Shown here one piece after another: positions 35,411-44,752 of a stretch of DNA of 64,000 nt. A model generated the notes under the pieces. The model made no database searches and was not told the origin of the DNA. It saw only the letters and a program-made list of their open reading frames with translations. Origin of the DNA: Caulifigura coniformis. GTDB lineage: Bacteria; Planctomycetota; Planctomycetia; Planctomycetales; Planctomycetaceae. Position 1 is the first letter of the stretch. The number at the start of each line of letters is the position of its first letter. The stretch covers positions 5,902,314 to 5,966,313 of the forward strand of contig NZ_CP036271.1 in assembly GCF_007745175.1 (NCBI RefSeq), written 5' to 3'. Both the position numbers and the translations under genes were made by a program.

Positions 35411-38045
35411 TCGGGGAGGACCTGTAGAAGGGGTCGTTCCAGAGGCCGTCTGGACCTATGTCCATGATACCCATATCACGGTAAATATTCAGGCGATTTC
35501 GCTCATAATCGACCCACGACGAGATCAACTGGTTCTGGGCGTTCAGGATCGAGTTCAACGCCGTCAGGACGTTGTTACCCTGCAGACCGCCGGTGGTGCT
35601 GTTGGCCGCCTGGGCAGCCCGCGCGGGATCGTCGGTCTGTTCGTTCAGGGCGTCATACTGGAGCGCGGCGCGGCGCACGGCCCCGCGGGCCGTTTCGAGG
35701 TTCTTCTCCTGGACGATCATGCCACGCAAAGCGCGACGCACCTGTTGTTTCACCTGGTCCTCGAACAGCATGTAGGACCGCCGGGCGCGCTGGTAGTTGA
35801 TCAGCGAGGTCCGGTAGGCATTGCGTTCCGCAATCTGGTCCAGCGGAGCGCGGAACTGGACGCCGAACCGGAATTCCGCGTTGTCCTCATCGAACGACAG
35901 CGGGTTTCGCGAGTTCGATGTACCGAAGTCTCCCTCGGCCGTCAGCGCCAGGGCAGCCTGCAGCCGGTTGGCCGCGATCTCCACCAGCCTGCGGGAGTCC
36001 ATGACGTCGCCACGGGCGTTCATCAGGTCGACGCGGTTCTGCAGCGCCAGCTCGAGGCAGCGCTCTTCGATCATGTCGAAGGCGTTGACGCGAATCATCT
36101 CGGCGCGGAGACCGACCTCGAGAACCGTCATCGTCCGCACGAAGCGGACGAGTGATTCCTGGGCTTCCTTGATCCGGATGTGCGCTGCCTGCAGGGCGGA
36201 ATTCTCGACGCGCGAGAGCGCCAGCTGCTCTTCCAGCTCAGCGACCTGCGATTCGATCGACTCGAAGTCCTTCACGCTGAAGTTGAAGACGCGGCGATCG
36301 CGGTCGAAGTCGATCTGGAGCCGTCGGCGATCATCTTCATCACTGAGTTCCTGAAGTCGTTGCGGCACCATCTCAGCGACGGTCCCGACTTCGCTTTCCA
36401 GGCGGGAGGCCACGTCGACTCGCACTCTCTTCACCAGCTCGTCGAACTGTTTTGCGACGGAGCGAACTTTCTCCAGGTCATAGAGGTCGCTCTCGACGCC
36501 ATTGGGGTCCGGAACCCCTGCGGCGGATGCCCAGGCGGCCGAGAACTTCTGGTCGACCTCGTTCTCGAGTTCGAGGATCTGTGGAGCGATGAGCTGGAAC
36601 TGGTCCAGAAGGCTGACGTCGAGAGTGACTGGAATCGTCGGCGGAAGTCCGAGCTCGATCTTGTATGAGTCGAGGTTGTCCTGGAAGTTCCGTTCGAGGT
36701 TCCGGAGGGTGTTTTCCTGCTGGTTGTACTGGGAGAGGATCTGCAGCACGTCGAGGGAGTTGACCGGATCGCGGACCTGTCGGACGAGGTCGGTGACCGC
36801 CAGCTGGAAATCCTCGTCGTCGCTCAGCCCGCGGATGGCGGTCGACTGCTCGGGCGTCATTGTTGTTTCGGAGCGCCAGCGAAGCCGCTGTGCGGCGAGA
36901 TCGTAAAACAGCAGTCCGCGCAGCTGTTCAGGAATCTCCTGCAGATACGGGGGGACGGCGTCGTTGACCGCGGGCAGAAACGCCGACGGGACGATGCGGC
37001 CACGCTCCGCGTTTGTCTGCAGCTTGAACACCTGCTGCTGCAGGCGGCGCAGGTTTTCTTCCTGGTTGATGATCTGCTGCCGCGACTGGAGCAGGCCCAG
37101 GTAGCTGATCGCCCCGTTCGTCGCGACGACGTCCGTGAACAATTGCTGCCGGAAGCGCGCCAGGTCGCGAATCACGTAGAGCAGGTTTCGCTCGGCCTGC
37201 GTGAGCGCTTCGAGGACGACCTTGCGACCCGCCCCGAAGAACAGCGGCTGTGTGATCTGGTAGGCGAGGAGAGACGCCGTATTGGTCGATCCGCCGCCAC
37301 CGAACAGCCAGATCGTGTTGTTGGACAGTTCAACGATCCACTGGGCTCCCGACGGGAGGACCTGGCTGATGCCGAAACGCGTGCTGCCGATCGTGCGGTC
37401 GTTGGCCGTCGTCCCATCCGGGGAGACGACCGTGGTCAGGCCGGCGGACGGTTCCCCGACGGTTCCCAGATAGCGCACCCCGAACTGGAACCGCTGGAAG
37501 GTCACCTGCAGCGCGGCGAGGTACACGTTCTCCAGCTGCGTCTGGTAGTCGCGGCTGTGAATGAGCGACAGCTCGACGGCTTGCTGCAGGGTAAGCCCCT
37601 TGAGCGCCGGCAGGGCTGCTGTGTACTGGCCGGTGACCGGATCGATCATCTCCGGGGTGATGCCGAAGTTGGCCAGCCACTGGGGATTTTCGACCGTCGC
37701 CGTGTCGCCGAACCCATGCCAGCCCTTGTAGCCTTCCCATCCATCCACGCAATGCATGTACTGGTGGGCGAACGGATCGTCCGGCGGGAGTGGCGGCTTG
37801 TCAGGATCGTACGGGTCAAAGAACCGGCTGCGCTGATCGGGAGTGATGTCGACACGCGGCACGGCCCAGCGCGGATCCATCAGCTTCTGCGATTCCGCTT
37901 CATAAACATCCATGTCGGCCTGGCGCCGCCAGAACTGCCGCGAGCATCCGGGCAGTGTCGCCAGCAGAAGTGCGCCGGTGATCCACCTGCGACTGCGCGG
38001 CGACAGCATGCGTAAGACATGGAAGAAAGGCAGGGCCGTGTTCAT
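35262..38045 (-). CDS. TolC-like outer-membrane efflux lipoprotein
   Basis: The 927-aa protein starts at 38045 with GGAGG upstream, overlapping the marR stop (ATGA). A lipobox-like LLATLPGC gives C34 as the lipidated residue. The two TolC-like repeats are visible in LTLQQAVELSLIHSRDYQTQLENVYLAAL and, later, CLELALQNRVDLMNARGDVMDSRRLVEIAANRLQAAL. It is about twice the length of E. coli TolC because of a large middle insertion (about residues 330-640) with coiled-coil segments. The Pro-rich tail after about residue 880 runs into the coding region of the adaptor gene. Outer-membrane export channel is the likely role. Confidence 0.9.
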   Translation of the reverse strand: MNTALPFFHVLRMLSPRSRRWITGALLLATLPGCSRQFWRRQADMDVYEAESQKLMDPRWAVPRVDITPDQRSRFFDPYDPDKPPLPPDDPFAHQYMHCVDGWEGYKGWHGFGDTATVENPQWLANFGITPEMIDPVTGQYTAALPALKGLTLQQAVELSLIHSRDYQTQLENVYLAALQVTFQRFQFGVRYLGTVGEPSAGLTTVVSPDGTTANDRTIGSTRFGISQVLPSGAQWIVELSNNTIWLFGGGGSTNTASLLAYQITQPLFFGAGRKVVLEALTQAERNLLYVIRDLARFRQQLFTDVVATNGAISYLGLLQSRQQIINQEENLRRLQQQVFKLQTNAERGRIVPSAFLPAVNDAVPPYLQEIPEQLRGLLFYDLAAQRLRWRSETTMTPEQSTAIRGLSDDEDFQLAVTDLVRQVRDPVNSLDVLQILSQYNQQENTLRNLERNFQDNLDSYKIELGLPPTIPVTLDVSLLDQFQLIAPQILELENEVDQKFSAAWASAAGVPDPNGVESDLYDLEKVRSVAKQFDELVKRVRVDVASRLESEVGTVAEMVPQRLQELSDEDDRRRLQIDFDRDRRVFNFSVKDFESIESQVAELEEQLALSRVENSALQAAHIRIKEAQESLVRFVRTMTVLEVGLRAEMIRVNAFDMIEERCLELALQNRVDLMNARGDVMDSRRLVEIAANRLQAALALTAEGDFGTSNSRNPLSFDEDNAEFRFGVQFRAPLDQIAERNAYRTSLINYQRARRSYMLFEDQVKQQVRRALRGMIVQEKNLETARGAVRRAALQYDALNEQTDDPARAAQAANSTTGGLQGNNVLTALNSILNAQNQLISSWVDYERNRLNIYRDMGIMDIGPDGLWNDPFYRSSPNDPALEVTPNPLSLPTPAGPRPDPGDDGSGFGRSIDAPRLDLPEVPEPR

Positions 38046-38557
38046 GAGGCCCTCCGGAGTTCAATGGTGCTGGTCGAGGGCGTGACGGACCCTGCGAGCG
38101 AGTCGAGAACAGCGTCGAGCAGTCGATTGAGAGTTTCGAGCTGGCCGGTTTCCAGGGCGCCCAGGAGTTCGGCCGCCTGGCGACGCCGTGACTCGAGCAG
38201 TTCGTCCATGACGTCCAGCCCCCGAGGGCTGAGCATGACGATCGACTTGCGTCGGTCGACATTTGATCGCATGCGGAGCAGCCAACCGTCGGCCCGCATC
38301 CGCTCGATGAGCGTGCAGATGTTCGATTCCGACAGCCGCAGGGCCGCGGCAAGGTCGGTCTGAGCACATCCGTCGCTGCCGTGCCGGGCGACATACGCCA
38401 GCACTTCGGCGCGGGTGAGGTTCAGCCCGAGCGGAGAAAAGCAGTCATCGAAGCGGCGTTCGAGACCGTGCGCGGCGGAGAGCAGTCGTTGAACCAGCCC
38501 TGCGGATGAACTTGTCCGAAGCTCGGCCGCGGTGGGTACGAATCCGTCGGGCGCCAT
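38042..38557 (-). CDS. MarR-family transcriptional regulator
   Basis: The 171-aa protein has the winged-helix MarR fold: helices around LNLTRAEVLAYVARHG, recognition helix in TDLAAALRLSESNICTLIERMRADGWL, and the wing with SNVDRRKSIVMLSPRG. AAGGA precedes the start. It is the first gene of the marR-tolC-adaptor operon, overlapping the next gene by 4 bases, so it probably represses the operon and its own promoter in response to a ligand that the pump exports. Confidence 0.93.
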   Translation of the reverse strand: MAPDGFVPTAAELRTSSSAGLVQRLLSAAHGLERRFDDCFSPLGLNLTRAEVLAYVARHGSDGCAQTDLAAALRLSESNICTLIERMRADGWLLRMRSNVDRRKSIVMLSPRGLDVMDELLESRRRQAAELLGALETGQLETLNRLLDAVLDSLAGSVTPSTSTIELRRAS

Positions 38558-38889
38558 TATCGATCCTTCGAGGGCAAATCATCCGGCTCAAAATGATTCG
38601 GTCCGAAAGGGTTGGCGACTCAACTGATTCAAGGGGAATCGTCCGATTGTGCGGGTTGGGCATTCGGCAGAACTCGCAGCGTCGATCCGCCGGAACTCAT
38701 TTCACGCTGGAGGTTTGCAGGCGCATGTTGACTCCTCTCAGGGCGCGGGTTAGGTTTTGGGGTTCTGCAGAAACTGCGCCTGTCAGGCGGTCTTGAGTGC
38801 CGCCGCTGTCGTCGAAATCACCAGTCCAAACACCGTTGGCGGATCGGCGCGAGTCGACGTCCGGCCCCCGATCCACCAGGAGACAACCC
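38558..38889. promoter_or_regulatory. divergent promoter region marR / protease, with candidate operator
   Basis: This 332-base gap must carry the marR-operon promoter and the promoter of the protease gene. A candidate operator is AATCAT (38577-38582) with ATGATT (38593-38598), an inverted repeat with a 10-base spacer, 20 bases upstream of the marR start. MarR sites are typically AT-rich inverted repeats of this size; binding is inference. No gene is supported in the gap. Confidence 0.35.
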
Positions 38890-40773
38890 GTGCCTCGACC
38901 GGCCTGGAAATTCGCCCTGCTTTCCGCCCTGGCTGCGTGGTCAGCCGACATCGCGGTCGCGGCTCGCCCGGCCCCGGTGAAAGACTTTTCCCGACAGGTG
39001 GAAGTCGTGGTGGGCGGACGGCTTCGCGAAACGGCCAAAGGACAGGGCGAACTGACCGTCGCGCTGTGGAACAAGACCGACTCCGCCGTCGCCGGGCCGA
39101 TCTTCCTCGTGATTGAGGAAACGGGAATCGCCAACGTCCAGGTGGGGAGTCACACGGTCGAAACGTCAAAGGGAAAGCCGGTCTTTGAACTGCTTCCGGC
39201 CGACCAGGAATTGCTTCCCGGCGGCATGACCACATCGTTCCCGCTGGCCTTCTCGCTTCCCGAAGGGCTGACGCAAGACGAGGCAAACAGGCTGCAGTTG
39301 GTGACGAAAGTCTTCGGCCGGCAGGGAACGCCGGACGCCGCGAAGATGGCCCGTGAAAAGCAGGCGCGTGAGGACGCTGACTTCGCGACCCGCGGAAAGA
39401 GCTACAACCAGGCGGACCTCGACGCGGCGATCGCCCTGCAGCGGCAGGTGACGCCCGACCTGCTGAAGAAGCCCGACGTCTTTGGAACCGGCATCACTGA
39501 AGACGCCAAAGGAAACCTGGCCCTGCGGGTCTATACGGAAACGCGGGCGGCGGCGAAGTCGCTGCCCGGTACGGTTGGAAACCTGACGGTCGACGTGGAG
39601 CCGATCCCGGGCGGATTCAAGGGCGGACCGGCGCAGAACTCCGTCACTTTCGCGCGCGGCGGACAGGCCCAGTCGAAGAGAACGCGGGATCAGGGCGCCG
39701 CTGCCAGCACGAAAAGCGGCGTCAGGGCGTCGGCATCGCCGAGTCTGGTGACTCCCGTCGATCCGACGCAGCGATTCGAACGCCCGGTGCCGATTGGCGT
39801 TTCCACGTTCAACGCTGATACGGCGACATGTGCCACTGGAACGATTGGCGTGCGGGTGAAGGACCCTGGCGGGAAGCTCTATGCACTCAGCAACTCGCAC
39901 GTCTGGGGGGACATGGGGCTCGCTACGGTCGGGCAACTGATTGTTCAGCCTGGCCAGGGCGACAACAACTGCCTGGCACAGGAGGACGTGAATACAATCG
40001 GCATTCTGGCCGACTTCACTGCCTTCCAGAACAGCATCACGACCGGCCCATTCTTCCGGCCGGGTCTGACGTTCAACTTCATCGATGCCGCGCTGATGGA
40101 AGTGTCGAACTCCACCAACGATGTGGGCGACATCGTGCCGGCCGTCGGCTTTGCAACTCCCACGGACGGATATGGCGCACCATCAAGCCGGGTGCTTCCC
40201 AACAACCGCATCAATCTGCAGGTGCAGAAGTACGGACGCACGACGGGTTACACGCGGGGATACACGTCCGTTGTGAACACGATGGTGACGATCGCCGGGG
40301 CGGCCCAGAACGAAGACACCGAGTGGTTCCGCGTTGACGAATTCCTGGCTCTCGACCAGTACCCGTCGCTTGGAGCGCCGGGGGACTCCGGCTCGCTCAT
40401 CGTGACGCTCGAAGACAAGCGGCCCGTGGCACTGCTCTTCGCTGGCGGCGGCGCCGGGCCCCTGCTGAAGACCCAGACGCTTGGGCTGGGCATTGCCGCA
40501 GTCCTCAGCCGGTTCAACGTGACGATTGACGACGGAGCCGATACCGATGTGCATGTGGGGGGGACGAGCCGGATCGGTCTGACGGGCCGGAGCGCGATCG
40601 CGATGGGAAACATCGCCCGCCGGGATCTGGGAGATTTCATCGGAACCGACTCGACCGGCCTGATCGTTAACGAACTCCTGCCCCCGTACCTTCACGATCG
40701 CGTGAAGCCCAATCGCAGGCCGCTGATCCCGGTCAACAACGCGTCAGGCATTCCTCCCGGCACGCTCCCCTGA
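38890..40773 (+). CDS. exported trypsin-fold serine protease candidate
   Basis: The GTG at 38890 is chosen: AGGAG lies 7 bases upstream and a signal peptide follows (PAWKFALLSALAAWSADIAVAA). The frame to 38797 adds residues with no support. The 627-aa product has an N-terminal domain of unknown type (about 30-290). It is followed by a chymotrypsin-like region: H337 in LSNSHVWGD, D399 in FIDAALMEV and S500 in GAPGDSGSLIV form a plausible catalytic triad. The GDSGSL context is standard for the clan PA nucleophile. It is probably a secreted or surface protease. A terminator follows. Confidence 0.78.
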   Translation: MPRPAWKFALLSALAAWSADIAVAARPAPVKDFSRQVEVVVGGRLRETAKGQGELTVALWNKTDSAVAGPIFLVIEETGIANVQVGSHTVETSKGKPVFELLPADQELLPGGMTTSFPLAFSLPEGLTQDEANRLQLVTKVFGRQGTPDAAKMAREKQAREDADFATRGKSYNQADLDAAIALQRQVTPDLLKKPDVFGTGITEDAKGNLALRVYTETRAAAKSLPGTVGNLTVDVEPIPGGFKGGPAQNSVTFARGGQAQSKRTRDQGAAASTKSGVRASASPSLVTPVDPTQRFERPVPIGVSTFNADTATCATGTIGVRVKDPGGKLYALSNSHVWGDMGLATVGQLIVQPGQGDNNCLAQEDVNTIGILADFTAFQNSITTGPFFRPGLTFNFIDAALMEVSNSTNDVGDIVPAVGFATPTDGYGAPSSRVLPNNRINLQVQKYGRTTGYTRGYTSVVNTMVTIAGAAQNEDTEWFRVDEFLALDQYPSLGAPGDSGSLIVTLEDKRPVALLFAGGGAGPLLKTQTLGLGIAAVLSRFNVTIDDGADTDVHVGGTSRIGLTGRSAIAMGNIARRDLGDFIGTDSTGLIVNELLPPYLHDRVKPNRRPLIPVNNASGIPPGTLP

Positions 40774-40810
40774 GACCGCGCTGAAACCCGGCATGTTCTT
40801 GAGAAAATCC

Positions 40811-40846
40811 GGCGGCTGCTCCAATGGGGCAGCCGCCTTTTTCTTT
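40811..40846 (+). terminator. rho-independent terminator after the protease gene
   Basis: GGCGGCTGC (40811-40819) pairs with GCAGCCGCC (40829-40837), extended by three inner pairs, and is followed by TTTTTCTTT. It lies 38 bases after the protease stop. Confidence 0.88.
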
Positions 40847-40861
40847 GCGCTTTGAGTTGCT

Positions 40862-40891
40862 CCAGGTGCTGTCCGCGAGGGCAGCATCTGG
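40862..40891 (+). other. GNRA-tetraloop hairpin in the leader of the EF-G-like gene
   Basis: Positions 40862-40874 pair with 40879-40891 (13 bp including two G-U pairs) around a GCGA tetraloop. It lies after the protease terminator and 137 bases upstream of the EF-G-like start, so it could be in the 5' leader. No T-run follows. Confidence 0.4.
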
Positions 40892-41027
40892 CGAGCGTCT
40901 CACCGGGCGGGTATTCTGAATCCACCCACCACGCCGGCTCTTCATGTGCCGGCGGGACGCGTTCTGCGTCCGACAACTCGATCTGCCGGTTCGTCGTGTT
41001 TCACCTGTCCAAGGGGAGTGCTCAACG

Positions 41028-43136
41028 ATGGTCAGATACGCAGTCGACTGCATTCGCAACATTGTTTTCGCGGGGCATGGAGCCGTCGGAAAGACGACTC
41101 TGGCCGACCGGATGCTCTACAAGGCGGGCAAGAACACCCGGCCGGGATGCCCCGACGACGGAACCAGCCTGCTCGATACGGACGACGACGAAAAGGAACG
41201 TAAGCATTCCGTCACGTCCCACCTGGCCCACTTCGATCACAACGGCTGCCGCGTCAACCTGATCGACTCACCCGGCTATCCCGACTTCATCGGGCATACG
41301 ATCTCCGGCCTCGACGCCGTCGAAACGGCCGTGATCGTGATCTCGGCCACCTCGGGCATCGAGGCCAACACCCGCAGGGCGTTCCAGCTGGCGGAAGAAG
41401 CGTCCAAGGCGCGGATGGTCGTCATCAACAAGTGCGACGGCGAGAACATTGATCTGCCTGCGCTGCTCGGCAATCTCCATGAACTCTTCGGCACGCACTG
41501 CGCGCTGATGAATGCTCCAAACGGAACCGGGAATCGATTCACCGCGGTGATCAGCGCCCTCGACCCGCCGGCCAATGCTCCCGCCGGACTGCCGGTTGAC
41601 CTGGCCCACGCGCACCAGGAATTGATCGACGCGGCCGTGGAAGCGGACGAAGCGCTGATGGAGAAATACCTGAGCGGCGTTTCTCTCGAGTCCGAGGAAC
41701 TGTCCCGGGCGATGGTGCACGCGATCGCCGATGGGGCCCTGATCCCCATTTTCTTCATGGCGGCGAAGAAGGATATCGGCGTCGCCGAGTTCATGGATGC
41801 GCTGGTCGCCTATGCTCCTTCGCCGATTCCCCTGCCGCTTAAGGCGAAGCAGAACGGGCAGGATCTGGTAATCGAGCCCCTTCCGGACGGCCCGGTCGTG
41901 GCCCGCGTTTTCAAGACGCGGATCGACCCGTTCGTCTCGCGGATGAGCTTCGCGCGTCTGTACTCAGGGACCCTGAAAAAGGACGCCTCGCTGAAGAACG
42001 AACGCAGCGGGAAAATGCTGAAGGCTCACCAGATGCTGGACGTCCAGGGGGCGCAGCACGAAGCATTGAGCGAGGCCGGGCCGGGCGAACTGGTTGTCCT
42101 GGTCAAGGCGGACGACCTCCGCACGGGCGATCTGCTGACATCGGGCATCGACGGCCTGGCAACGCGGCCGTTTACCTTCCCGATTCCGATGATCGCCCTG
42201 GCCGTCGAACCGAAGAGCCAGGCGGACCAGCAGAAGATCTCTGGCGCACTGCACAAGATCGAAGATGAAGACCCGACTTTTACGGTCTCTCGTGAGGAGC
42301 AGACGCACGAGATGGTCATGCACGGCATGAGCGAACTGCATCTGCAGCTCGTCCGCAACCGGCTGCACAATCGTGAGAAAGTCGACGTCATCGTCCATAC
42401 GCCGCGAGTCCCGTATCACGAGACGGTGACCACCAGCGCCGAAGGAAGCTACCGGCACAAGAAGCAGTCGGGTGGGGCCGGCCAGTTTGCAGAGGTCCAT
42501 CTCAGGATCTCCCCCTGTCCGCAGGGCGTGAACCCTGAGGAGTATTTCACGTCGGAGCGGTTCACCAGTCTCCGCCATTACCACTACGACCCGGCCCACA
42601 ACTTCTGCTTCATTGACCGCGTGACCGGCGGTTCGGTGCCGAACCAGTTCATCCCGGCGGTGGAGAAGGGGGTTCGCGAAAGACTCGAGAAGGGAGTGCT
42701 GGCCGGCTGCCAGGTCCAGGACGTTGTCGTGGAGTTGTTCTTCGGGAAGGACCATCCGGTCGATTCCAACGAGAACGCGTTCAAGACGGCCGCCCGGATG
42801 TGCTTCAAGGAGGTGTTCCTGAAGGCCCGGCCGGCGCTGCTCGAGCCGATTGTCCACCTCGATATCACGATTCCCCAGGCGAAGCTGGGCGACATCACGA
42901 GCGATCTCAACAGTCGCCGGGGTCGGATGGAGGGGATGGACAATGCGCCCGGCGGGATGACGGTGGTGAAAGCCCACGCCCCGTTGTCGGAAGTGACGAC
43001 CTATGCCCGAAGCCTGTCGAGCATGACGGGCGGACAGGGCTCCTTCACGATGGAGTTCAGCCACTACGAGACGGTCCCCCCGCAGGAGCAGCAGAAGATC
43101 ATCGCGGCCGCGAAGGTGGCCGAGGACGAAGTCTAG
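41028..43136 (+). CDS. EF-G-like translational GTPase
   Basis: GGGGAG lies 8 bases upstream of the ATG at 41028; the product is 702 aa, close to EF-G length. GTPase motifs: G1 GHGAVGKTT (residues 16-24; EF-G itself has AHxDAGKTT-like sequence), G3 DSPGYPDFIGH, and G4 NKCD at 134-137. Domains II-V follow, with FTVSREEQTHEMVMHGMSELHLQL in domain III and GGAGQFAEVHLRISPC in domain IV. The altered G1 places it in the EF-G-like paralogue group (often called EF-G2 or FusA2) rather than the main elongation factor. Its exact role, perhaps in ribosome recycling or stress, is not established for this group. Confidence 0.9.
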   Translation: MVRYAVDCIRNIVFAGHGAVGKTTLADRMLYKAGKNTRPGCPDDGTSLLDTDDDEKERKHSVTSHLAHFDHNGCRVNLIDSPGYPDFIGHTISGLDAVETAVIVISATSGIEANTRRAFQLAEEASKARMVVINKCDGENIDLPALLGNLHELFGTHCALMNAPNGTGNRFTAVISALDPPANAPAGLPVDLAHAHQELIDAAVEADEALMEKYLSGVSLESEELSRAMVHAIADGALIPIFFMAAKKDIGVAEFMDALVAYAPSPIPLPLKAKQNGQDLVIEPLPDGPVVARVFKTRIDPFVSRMSFARLYSGTLKKDASLKNERSGKMLKAHQMLDVQGAQHEALSEAGPGELVVLVKADDLRTGDLLTSGIDGLATRPFTFPIPMIALAVEPKSQADQQKISGALHKIEDEDPTFTVSREEQTHEMVMHGMSELHLQLVRNRLHNREKVDVIVHTPRVPYHETVTTSAEGSYRHKKQSGGAGQFAEVHLRISPCPQGVNPEEYFTSERFTSLRHYHYDPAHNFCFIDRVTGGSVPNQFIPAVEKGVRERLEKGVLAGCQVQDVVVELFFGKDHPVDSNENAFKTAARMCFKEVFLKARPALLEPIVHLDITIPQAKLGDITSDLNSRRGRMEGMDNAPGGMTVVKAHAPLSEVTTYARSLSSMTGGQGSFTMEFSHYETVPPQEQQKIIAAAKVAEDEV

Positions 43137-43189
43137 GAACGGGAGCGGGTGGCGAGCTCGCTTGCACTTTGCGGGCCGGCGCGCGACGC

Positions 43190-43237
43190 GGCCTCGAGTC
43201 GTGCACTCCACTGGAATGGAGCACACTCCTCGAGGCC
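43190..43237 (+). repeat. nested inverted repeat downstream of the EF-G-like gene
   Basis: GGCCTCGAG (43190-43198) and CTCGAGGCC (43229-43237) are perfect 9-base arms. Inside them GTG/CAC and CTCCA/TGGAG arms pair with small bulges around a CTGGAA loop. It lies 53 bases after the EF-G-like stop. A second hairpin, the terminator, follows at 43275. Confidence 0.6.
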
Positions 43238-43274
43238 TGTTGCCCGCCGCGCCACTCCTGACGTGGACTTCTGC

Positions 43275-43314
43275 CGGCCGCTGTCCCGGGGCAGCGGCCG
43301 TATTCTATTTTTCT
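43275..43314 (+). terminator. rho-independent terminator after the EF-G-like gene
   Basis: CGGCCGCTG (43275-43283) pairs with CAGCGGCCG (43292-43300), with further inner GC pairs, and TATTCTATTTTTCTTC follows. It is the probable end of the EF-G-like transcript. Confidence 0.8.
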
Positions 43315-43399
43315 TCGACGCCTGGTTGTTGAAGGCCAGTCTCAGTCGCAGTTCTCGACGTGACACACGTCGACTGTGCTCAGAGGTCGGTTCTGGGCT

Positions 43400-44719
43400 T
43401 CATTTGTCGGTGTTCACGACACCGAGATCAGCGAGAAGACGGCGTTTCTCCGTCTCGAAATCCGATGGGTCCCAGGTGTTCAGCGATTTGATCCGCGTTT
43501 CGAGCGCCGCCACCTGGGCCGGCTTCTTTTCGGCCGCTTTCTTCATGTTTTCCGAGACGGCCTTGGTGCGCTTCTCCCAGCGATCGAGATTCGCCGCTTC
43601 CTTGAGAGCCACGCCGGTCGCCCGCTGATACTCGGCTACGGCGTTGCGCCGGCCGTTCAGGATTTCGGCTGCCTGTCGTGAGACTGCCTCCTGCTGAGAG
43701 TAGATGACTCCCAGTTTTTGTTCTTCCGCAAACAAAGCCAGTTCAACACGTTCTCTCGGCGTCGACCTGAATCCGGTTACCAGGGACGTCGAAGTGATGG
43801 GCGTCATGTTGCGTTCGACGCGATCCAGTTGAAGCCGGAGCGCAGCGACCACTCCAACCTGATTCGTCACGGCCCGGTCCAGATCCTGAAATCGTTTCTC
43901 TTGCTCGCGGAGCAGATCATCAGCCTTGGCCGTCTGGTCCGTGATCCACTCGTCCCATTTCTGTCGGGTCTTCGTCGCGTCCTGCTGCTTCCGCTTGATT
44001 TCATTCTGCTGGTCGACGAGCTGGGCATCGACTTCCGCCTTCTTGGCCTGTCGCTGGACTGCTGCGCCAGATTTGGCCTCCTCGATGCTTTCCGTCAGTT
44101 CCGAGAGCTCCGCCTCGATCGAGTTGAAGCCTCGTTCGTAGGCCGATCGCATTAAGGGTGGAAAGGAAACGCGAAACAGACGGTCCTGATAGGCGAAGAT
44201 CACCTTCGCATCATCGGTTCCGAGGGCATGGATGACTGTGCCCACGATGCGTCCCAGCCATTCGGATTGCTCGACATTCGATGGCTCGTGTTCAACGAGA
44301 TAGGTGGCGAACGCCGCGATTCGTTCACGCGCATCCTGAAACTTCTGGGCCTTGATCGCTTCGCGGATGAGGGTCTTCAGGGCTGGCGGATAGTGTGAAT
44401 TCAACTGGAGAGATCGTTGGAGATGTGATCTCGCCTCCGTGGCTTTGAACTGCTTCTGAAGGATGAGCGAGTACGCGTATTCCACGCGTGCGTCTCCGGG
44501 GGCAAGGGAGATGGCGTCCCTGTAGCGCCGCTCGGCCTCCTCGACCTGTGCCTTCCCCGGACTCGCATCCACATTGAGGAGGTGGGCGATACTGGCGGCG
44601 ACCGGACTGGCGGCCGCGGGCGTGGTCTCATCTGCAGCCGCGCCGGAACCCGCGAGAGGCGCCGCGAGGGCGAAGGCGAGAACGAGGAGCGTATGGTTCA
44701 GGGGGGTAGGTACAGGCAT
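43400..44719 (-). CDS. exported TPR and coiled-coil protein
   Basis: The 439-aa protein has a signal peptide (LLVLAFALAAPLAGSGAAA, residues about 11-29). TPR-like helices cover about 50-125 (EEAERRYRDAISLAPGDARVEYAYSLILQKQF). A second half is almost wholly coiled coil (about 200-420), with heptads such as ELSELTESIEEAKSG and LRLQLDRVERNMT. It is the last gene of a minus-strand run after two di-heme oxidoreductases (33 bases from the nearer one), so a scaffold or chaperone role for exported partners is plausible but unproven. Nothing catalytic is visible. Confidence 0.72.
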   Translation of the reverse strand: MPVPTPLNHTLLVLAFALAAPLAGSGAAADETTPAAASPVAASIAHLLNVDASPGKAQVEEAERRYRDAISLAPGDARVEYAYSLILQKQFKATEARSHLQRSLQLNSHYPPALKTLIREAIKAQKFQDARERIAAFATYLVEHEPSNVEQSEWLGRIVGTVIHALGTDDAKVIFAYQDRLFRVSFPPLMRSAYERGFNSIEAELSELTESIEEAKSGAAVQRQAKKAEVDAQLVDQQNEIKRKQQDATKTRQKWDEWITDQTAKADDLLREQEKRFQDLDRAVTNQVGVVAALRLQLDRVERNMTPITSTSLVTGFRSTPRERVELALFAEEQKLGVIYSQQEAVSRQAAEILNGRRNAVAEYQRATGVALKEAANLDRWEKRTKAVSENMKKAAEKKPAQVAALETRIKSLNTWDPSDFETEKRRLLADLGVVNTDK

Positions 44720-44752
44720 TCTGACCTCAACTTCGAAGCCGGTTGCGCAGAG

